Positions 5,632 to 8,994 of a DNA stretch of 8,994 nucleotides are shown here, piece after piece; the first letter of the stretch is position 1, and each line of letters starts with the position of its first letter. Origin of the DNA: Sphingomonadaceae bacterium (GTDB taxonomy: Bacteria; Pseudomonadota; Alphaproteobacteria; Sphingomonadales; Sphingomonadaceae); the NCBI GenBank assembly GCA_016462305.1, contig JAEMTM010000075.1:1-8994 (forward strand), read 5' to 3'. A program made the position numbers and the translations under genes. The notes under the pieces were generated by a model that did not search any database, was not told the DNA's origin, and saw only the letters and a program-made list of their open reading frames with translations.

Positions 5632-7451
5632 AGCCCAGCAATCGCCAACATGGCCGACCCGCCTTTCTCCGCCGCATCCGCGCCTGCCTGCATCAACGCG
5701 AACAGCTCACGCCCCGTGCCAATATGTCGTGCGGGCGTCGGTGCTGGCGCACGGGCCGCCCAAATATCTGCGTCGATCAGAACCGACAATGTTCCGCTAT
5801 TCGCGCAGAGCCGAATGATATCACCGTCCTGAAGTTTGGCGATAGCTCCGCCGCGCGCCCCTTCCGGACTTACATGGATCGCGGCAGGCACTTTGCCCGA
5901 CGCGCCGGACATGCGGCCATCGGTCACGAGCGCCACATTAAAGCCCTTATCCTGCAACACGCCCAAGGGCGGAGTCAGCTTGTGCAATTCGGGCATGCCA
6001 TTGGCGACGGGCCCTTGGAAACGGATGACGACGATGACATCACGATCCAATTCGCCCGCCTTGAACGCCGCCAATGCGTCATTCTGGTCATGAAACACGC
6101 GGACGGGCGCTTCTATGGTCCAGCGGGCAGGATCGACTGCGCTGGTCTTAAATGTTGCACGGCCCAAATTGCCCGTCACCAAACGCATCCCGCCATCGGG
6201 GCTGAACGGTGCAGATGGTGGACGCAGCATAGTGTCATCGGCAGTGACTGCCGGCGCATCGCGCCAGACAAGCCGGTCATCCTCCAACATTGGTTCACGC
6301 CCATAATCGGCCAAATCATTGCCTGCGACCGTCATGATATCGCGGTGCAGCAGTCCAGCGTCGATCAGTTCGCGAATGACAAAGCCCATGCCGCCCGCCG
6401 CGTGGAAATGGTTCACATCACCCGATCCATTTGGATAGACCCGCGCAATCAGCGGCACAGCAGAGGACAGTTGGTCCAAATCTTCCCAATCGATAATGAT
6501 CCCCGCCGCCCGCGCGATTGCCGGAATATGCAACGCATGGTTGGTTGAACCACCCGTTGCGAGCAAGCCAACACATGCGTTCACAATCGCCTTTTCATCC
6601 ACGCAAAGGCCCAAGGGCCGATAATCATCGCCATCCCACCCAATCTTGCTCAGGCGATGGACGGCGGCACGGGTCAATTCGGTCCGCAATTTCGTGCCGG
6701 GGTTGATAAAGGCGGAACCGGGTATATGCAGCCCCATCACTTCCATCATCATCTGGTTTGAATTTGCGGTGCCGTAAAAGGTGCAGGTGCCCGCGCTATG
6801 ATAAGACGCGGCCTCCGCCTCAAGCAATTCGGCGCGGCCCACTTTACCCTCGGCATAAAGCTGACGCACGCGTTGTTTTTCCTTGTTGGCAAGGCCCGAC
6901 GGCATGGGTCCGGCTGGCACAAGGATGGTCGGCAAATGGCCGAAGCGCAAAGCGCCGATCAACAGGCCAGGCACAATCTTGTCGCAAATGCCAAGCATCG
7001 CGACGCTTTCGAACATGCCATGGCTCAGACCTACCGCCGTTGCCATCGCGATTACGTCGCGGCTGAACAACGACAGCTCCATCGAATCCTGCCCCTGCGT
7101 GACACCATCGCACATGGCAGGCGTTGATCCTGCAACTTGCGCGGTGGCACCAACCTCACGCGCGAAAATTTTCATCTGCTCTGGATAACGGCCATAAGGC
7201 TGATGCGCGGAGAGCATATCGTTATACGCGCTGATAATGCCGATATTCATCGCCTTGCCATCGCGGATCGACGCCTTGTCCTCGCCACTGGCGGCAAAGC
7301 CATGCGCAAGGTTACCGCAGCTTAAAACCGGGCGGTTTACACCAGCGTCGCGTTGCTTGGCGATCAGGTCGAGATAGGCCTGACGCCCCGGCTTGGAGCG
7401 TTCCATAATCCGCGCAGTGACGGCTTCGATAGTGACGTGCAATTTACGCAT
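5628..7451 (-). CDS. edd: Phosphogluconate dehydratase
   Basis: Edd dehydrates 6-phosphogluconate to KDPG, the committing step of the Entner-Doudoroff pathway, in the cytosol. It is an iron-sulfur member of the IlvD/Edd family and therefore expected to be oxygen- and iron-sensitive. At 607 residues it is full length (E. coli Edd 603). Cluster and active-site landmarks are GSTPAMCDGVTQGQDSMELS (108-127) with Cys114, LGICDKIVPG (153-162) with Cys156, and SAGTCTFYGTANSNQ (219-233) with Cys223; NLAHGFAASGEDK (47-59) is typical of the Edd branch rather than IlvD. Near the C-terminus the DGRMSGASGKVPAA segment is the conserved substrate region. The start overlaps the zwf stop by 8 bases. A GGAG (7461-7464) inside the zwf end lies 9 bases upstream of the ATG. 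The gene overlaps glk by 4 bases downstream. Confidence 0.98.
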   Translation of the reverse strand: MRKLHVTIEAVTARIMERSKPGRQAYLDLIAKQRDAGVNRPVLSCGNLAHGFAASGEDKASIRDGKAMNIGIISAYNDMLSAHQPYGRYPEQMKIFAREVGATAQVAGSTPAMCDGVTQGQDSMELSLFSRDVIAMATAVGLSHGMFESVAMLGICDKIVPGLLIGALRFGHLPTILVPAGPMPSGLANKEKQRVRQLYAEGKVGRAELLEAEAASYHSAGTCTFYGTANSNQMMMEVMGLHIPGSAFINPGTKLRTELTRAAVHRLSKIGWDGDDYRPLGLCVDEKAIVNACVGLLATGGSTNHALHIPAIARAAGIIIDWEDLDQLSSAVPLIARVYPNGSGDVNHFHAAGGMGFVIRELIDAGLLHRDIMTVAGNDLADYGREPMLEDDRLVWRDAPAVTADDTMLRPPSAPFSPDGGMRLVTGNLGRATFKTSAVDPARWTIEAPVRVFHDQNDALAAFKAGELDRDVIVVIRFQGPVANGMPELHKLTPPLGVLQDKGFNVALVTDGRMSGASGKVPAAIHVSPEGARGGAIAKLQDGDIIRLCANSGTLSVLIDADIWAARAPAPTPARHIGTGRELFALMQAGADAAEKGGSAMLAIAGL

Positions 7452-8889
7452 GCCAGCTCACTCCATCGCGTTCAGTCAGCGCAATCGCCGCATTCGGACC
7501 CCAGCTTCCCGCGCCATAGGCCTTCGGCTTAAGTGCCGTGGCGTTCCACAAGGCCCGTATGGCATCGATCCATGCCCATTGTGCCTCAACTTCATCCCGG
7601 CGGACAAATAGCGTCTGGTCGCCTTCTATGAGGTCGAGAAGCAGTCTTTCATACGCAATCCGCCTGCGCGATCCGGCAAAAGCTGCCGTCAGCGACAAAT
7701 CCAGCGGCACTTCGCGCAAGGTAACCCCGCCCCGATCCAGTCCGGGTTCCTTTGCCATCACCAACAACCGCACAAATTCCTCCGGCTGCAAACGGATGAT
7801 AAGCGTATTTGCCTCAAGTTTACCGCCACGGTCGCGGAATATATTGTGCGGCACAGGCTTGAATTGGATAACAATTTCGCTGCGCCGTTCGGGCAGGCGT
7901 TTGCCGGTGCGCAGGAAAAACGGAACACCTTGCCAGCGCCAATTGTCGACATACGCCTTTATCGCAACAAATGTTTCGGTGTCGGACGCTTTGCCCAGAT
8001 CGCTTTCGTAGCTTTTGACCGCATCGCCTTGGACCGCACCTTCGGTATATTTACCGGTCACAACGTCGCCTTCGGCCACAGGACGGAGCGCGCGCAGAAC
8101 CTTAACCTTTTCGTCACGAATGGCGGTGGCATCAAGGCTGGCGGGCGGTTCCATCGCGGTCAGTGCGAGCAATTGCAGCATATGGTTCTGCACCATGTCC
8201 CGCAGCGCGCCCATATCATCGTAAAAGCCCGCGCGCCCTTCAAGCCCGACAGTCTCGCTCACGGTAATCTGCACATGTTCGATGGCATTGGCATTCCACA
8301 AGGGTTCAAACAACATATTGGCAAAGCGTAACGCCATCAGGTTCTGAACGGTTTCCTTGCCCAGATAATGGTCAATGCGGAAGGTGCGTTTTTCGGGGAA
8401 TACGGCATTGACCGCGTCATTGATGTGGCACGAGGACGCAAGATCATTGCCCAAGGGTTTTTCGAGACCAATACGGACATTCTCGCCCGAAAGCCCGGCA
8501 TAATGCAGGCCCTTGATCGTCGCTTCGAACAAAGACGGCGCTGTGGACAGGAATATCGACAAACCCCCCGATATATCACCAATTGTCGCCGCCAGTTCGG
8601 CAAAGCCATCAGGATTGGACGCATCCAGCGCGACATAATGCAAACGCAGCAAGAAGGCATCAATCAACCCTTCGGCCTTGCGATCATCGGGCAGAAATTC
8701 GCACAATGCCGCACGCGCCATGTCGCGGAAGGCGTCGTCGGTCAGGGCGCTTCGGGCGGTGCCAAATATCCGCAAGTTCGGGTCGATCAAGCCATCGGCA
8801 TGCAATGCGTATAAAGACGGCAGCAGCATTCGGCGCGAAAGGTCGCCCGTCGCCCCGAACAGCAGCAAGGTTGAGCTATGGTCGCGCAT
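7444..8889 (-). CDS. zwf: Glucose-6-phosphate 1-dehydrogenase
   Basis: Zwf oxidises glucose-6-phosphate to 6-phosphogluconolactone with NADP+ or NAD+, opening both the Entner-Doudoroff and oxidative pentose phosphate routes. From the ATG at 8889 it is 481 residues, near the usual 485-491. Motifs are the nucleotide-binding FGATGDLSRR (11-20), the EKPLGND segment (143-149), the signature RIDHYLGKE (171-179) with Asp173 and His174 at the substrate site, NHMLQL (235-240) carrying the expected catalytic base His236, and VDNWRWQGVPFFLRTGKRLP in the C-terminal half. The start is chosen because AGGAG lies 9 bases upstream and the distance from Met to the GATGDL motif equals that in Z. mobilis Zwf as I recall it. 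An in-frame TTG at 8931, also with a strong Shine-Dalgarno sequence, would add 14 residues. It is the first gene of the five-gene operon and overlaps edd by 8 bases. Confidence 0.97.
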   Translation of the reverse strand: MRDHSSTLLLFGATGDLSRRMLLPSLYALHADGLIDPNLRIFGTARSALTDDAFRDMARAALCEFLPDDRKAEGLIDAFLLRLHYVALDASNPDGFAELAATIGDISGGLSIFLSTAPSLFEATIKGLHYAGLSGENVRIGLEKPLGNDLASSCHINDAVNAVFPEKRTFRIDHYLGKETVQNLMALRFANMLFEPLWNANAIEHVQITVSETVGLEGRAGFYDDMGALRDMVQNHMLQLLALTAMEPPASLDATAIRDEKVKVLRALRPVAEGDVVTGKYTEGAVQGDAVKSYESDLGKASDTETFVAIKAYVDNWRWQGVPFFLRTGKRLPERRSEIVIQFKPVPHNIFRDRGGKLEANTLIIRLQPEEFVRLLVMAKEPGLDRGGVTLREVPLDLSLTAAFAGSRRRIAYERLLLDLIEGDQTLFVRRDEVEAQWAWIDAIRALWNATALKPKAYGAGSWGPNAAIALTERDGVSWHA

Positions 8890-8898
8890 TCCGTCAAT

Positions 8899-8903
8899 CT
8901 CCT
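8899..8903 (-). promoter_or_regulatory. Ribosome-binding site deciding the zwf start
   Basis: On the minus strand AGGAG ends 9 bases before the ATG at 8889. It favours this start over the TTG at 8931. Confidence 0.75.
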
Positions 8904-8904
8904 G

Positions 8905-8929
8905 GCAAGGCAGCAGACAATCGCCTTGC
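8905..8929 (-). promoter_or_regulatory. Hairpin directly upstream of the zwf ribosome-binding site
   Basis: On the minus strand GCAAGGC (8929-8923) and GCCTTGC (8911-8905) are exact inverted repeats around an 11-base loop. The 3' arm ends one base before AGGAG, so a folded RNA stem would abut the zwf Shine-Dalgarno sequence; as DNA it is a 25-bp dyad that could be an operator. There is no T-run, so it is not an intrinsic terminator. No known regulator site was recognised. Confidence 0.5.
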
Positions 8930-8994
8930 AATTCGTCCCTCCCTTTATCCCGAAGCGGCGGGGCGTCTAGCGCTTATTCGTATGCAAGACTTAG

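Larger units (their letters stand above)
8890..8994 (-). other. zwf upstream leader region
   Basis: These 105 bases precede the first gene of the Entner-Doudoroff operon. They contain the zwf ribosome-binding site, a 7-bp-stem hairpin and a second purine-rich ribosome-binding-like site (8937-8944). No convincing promoter was found; CTAGAC followed after 17 bases by TAAAGG on the minus strand is a weak candidate with a poor -10 element. The true promoter may lie beyond the window edge. The sequence preceding zwf here is too short to tell whether another gene is co-transcribed. Confidence 0.6.

Noticed and set aside
5724..6548. A 274-codon plus-strand open frame opposite edd
   Set aside because: It is a long shadow frame produced by codon bias of edd; no family resemblance was seen.
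8940..8975. A zwf promoter (CTAGAC-N17-TAAAGG on the minus strand)
   Set aside because: The -10 element matches poorly and the site is close to the purine-rich tract; the evidence is too weak to list it as a promoter.

Overview
This window looks like chromosomal DNA from an alphaproteobacterium, most likely order Sphingomonadales. The Zwf, Edd, Glk and Eda proteins resemble, from memory, their Zymomonas mobilis counterparts along most of their length, and the DksA is the alphaproteobacterial type that has lost three of its four zinc-finger cysteines. No mobile elements, tRNA or rRNA genes, CRISPR arrays or phage genes were seen. All eight complete genes and the first small gene belong to recognised families.

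Layout. (1) Positions 3-404 (+) encode a four-helix membrane protein of the DUF1761 family. It converges on (2) the minus-strand pair serS-surE (2461 down to 414): seryl-tRNA synthetase and the survival nucleotidase SurE, joined by a one-base TGATG overlap. (3) A 319-bp intergenic region (2462-2780) separates divergent serS and dksA. It holds a good alphaproteobacterial promoter for dksA and a small dyad. (4) dksA (2781-3245, +) encodes a ppGpp-linked RNA polymerase cofactor. (5) Converging on dksA is a tight minus-strand operon, zwf-edd-glk-eda-pgl (8889 down to 3308).

The operon encodes every enzyme of the Entner-Doudoroff route from free glucose. Glk makes glucose-6-phosphate, Zwf oxidises it to 6-phosphogluconolactone, Pgl hydrolyses the lactone, Edd dehydrates 6-phosphogluconate to KDPG, and Eda cleaves KDPG to pyruvate and glyceraldehyde-3-phosphate. 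Junctions are an 8-bp overlap (zwf/edd), a 4-bp overlap (edd/glk), a 13-nt gap (glk/eda) and a 16-nt gap (eda/pgl), so co-transcription and translational coupling are expected. No regulator or transporter lies inside the window.

The longest open frames overstate several N-termini. Ribosome-binding sites, promoter position and family alignment place the starts of dksA, pgl, eda and zwf downstream of the longest possible starts. I did not find an undescribed multi-gene system. The items most worth a second look are the gene order of the Entner-Doudoroff operon, a hairpin one base upstream of the zwf ribosome-binding site, an exact 11-bp inverted repeat spanning the dksA and pgl stop codons, and the one-cysteine DksA.
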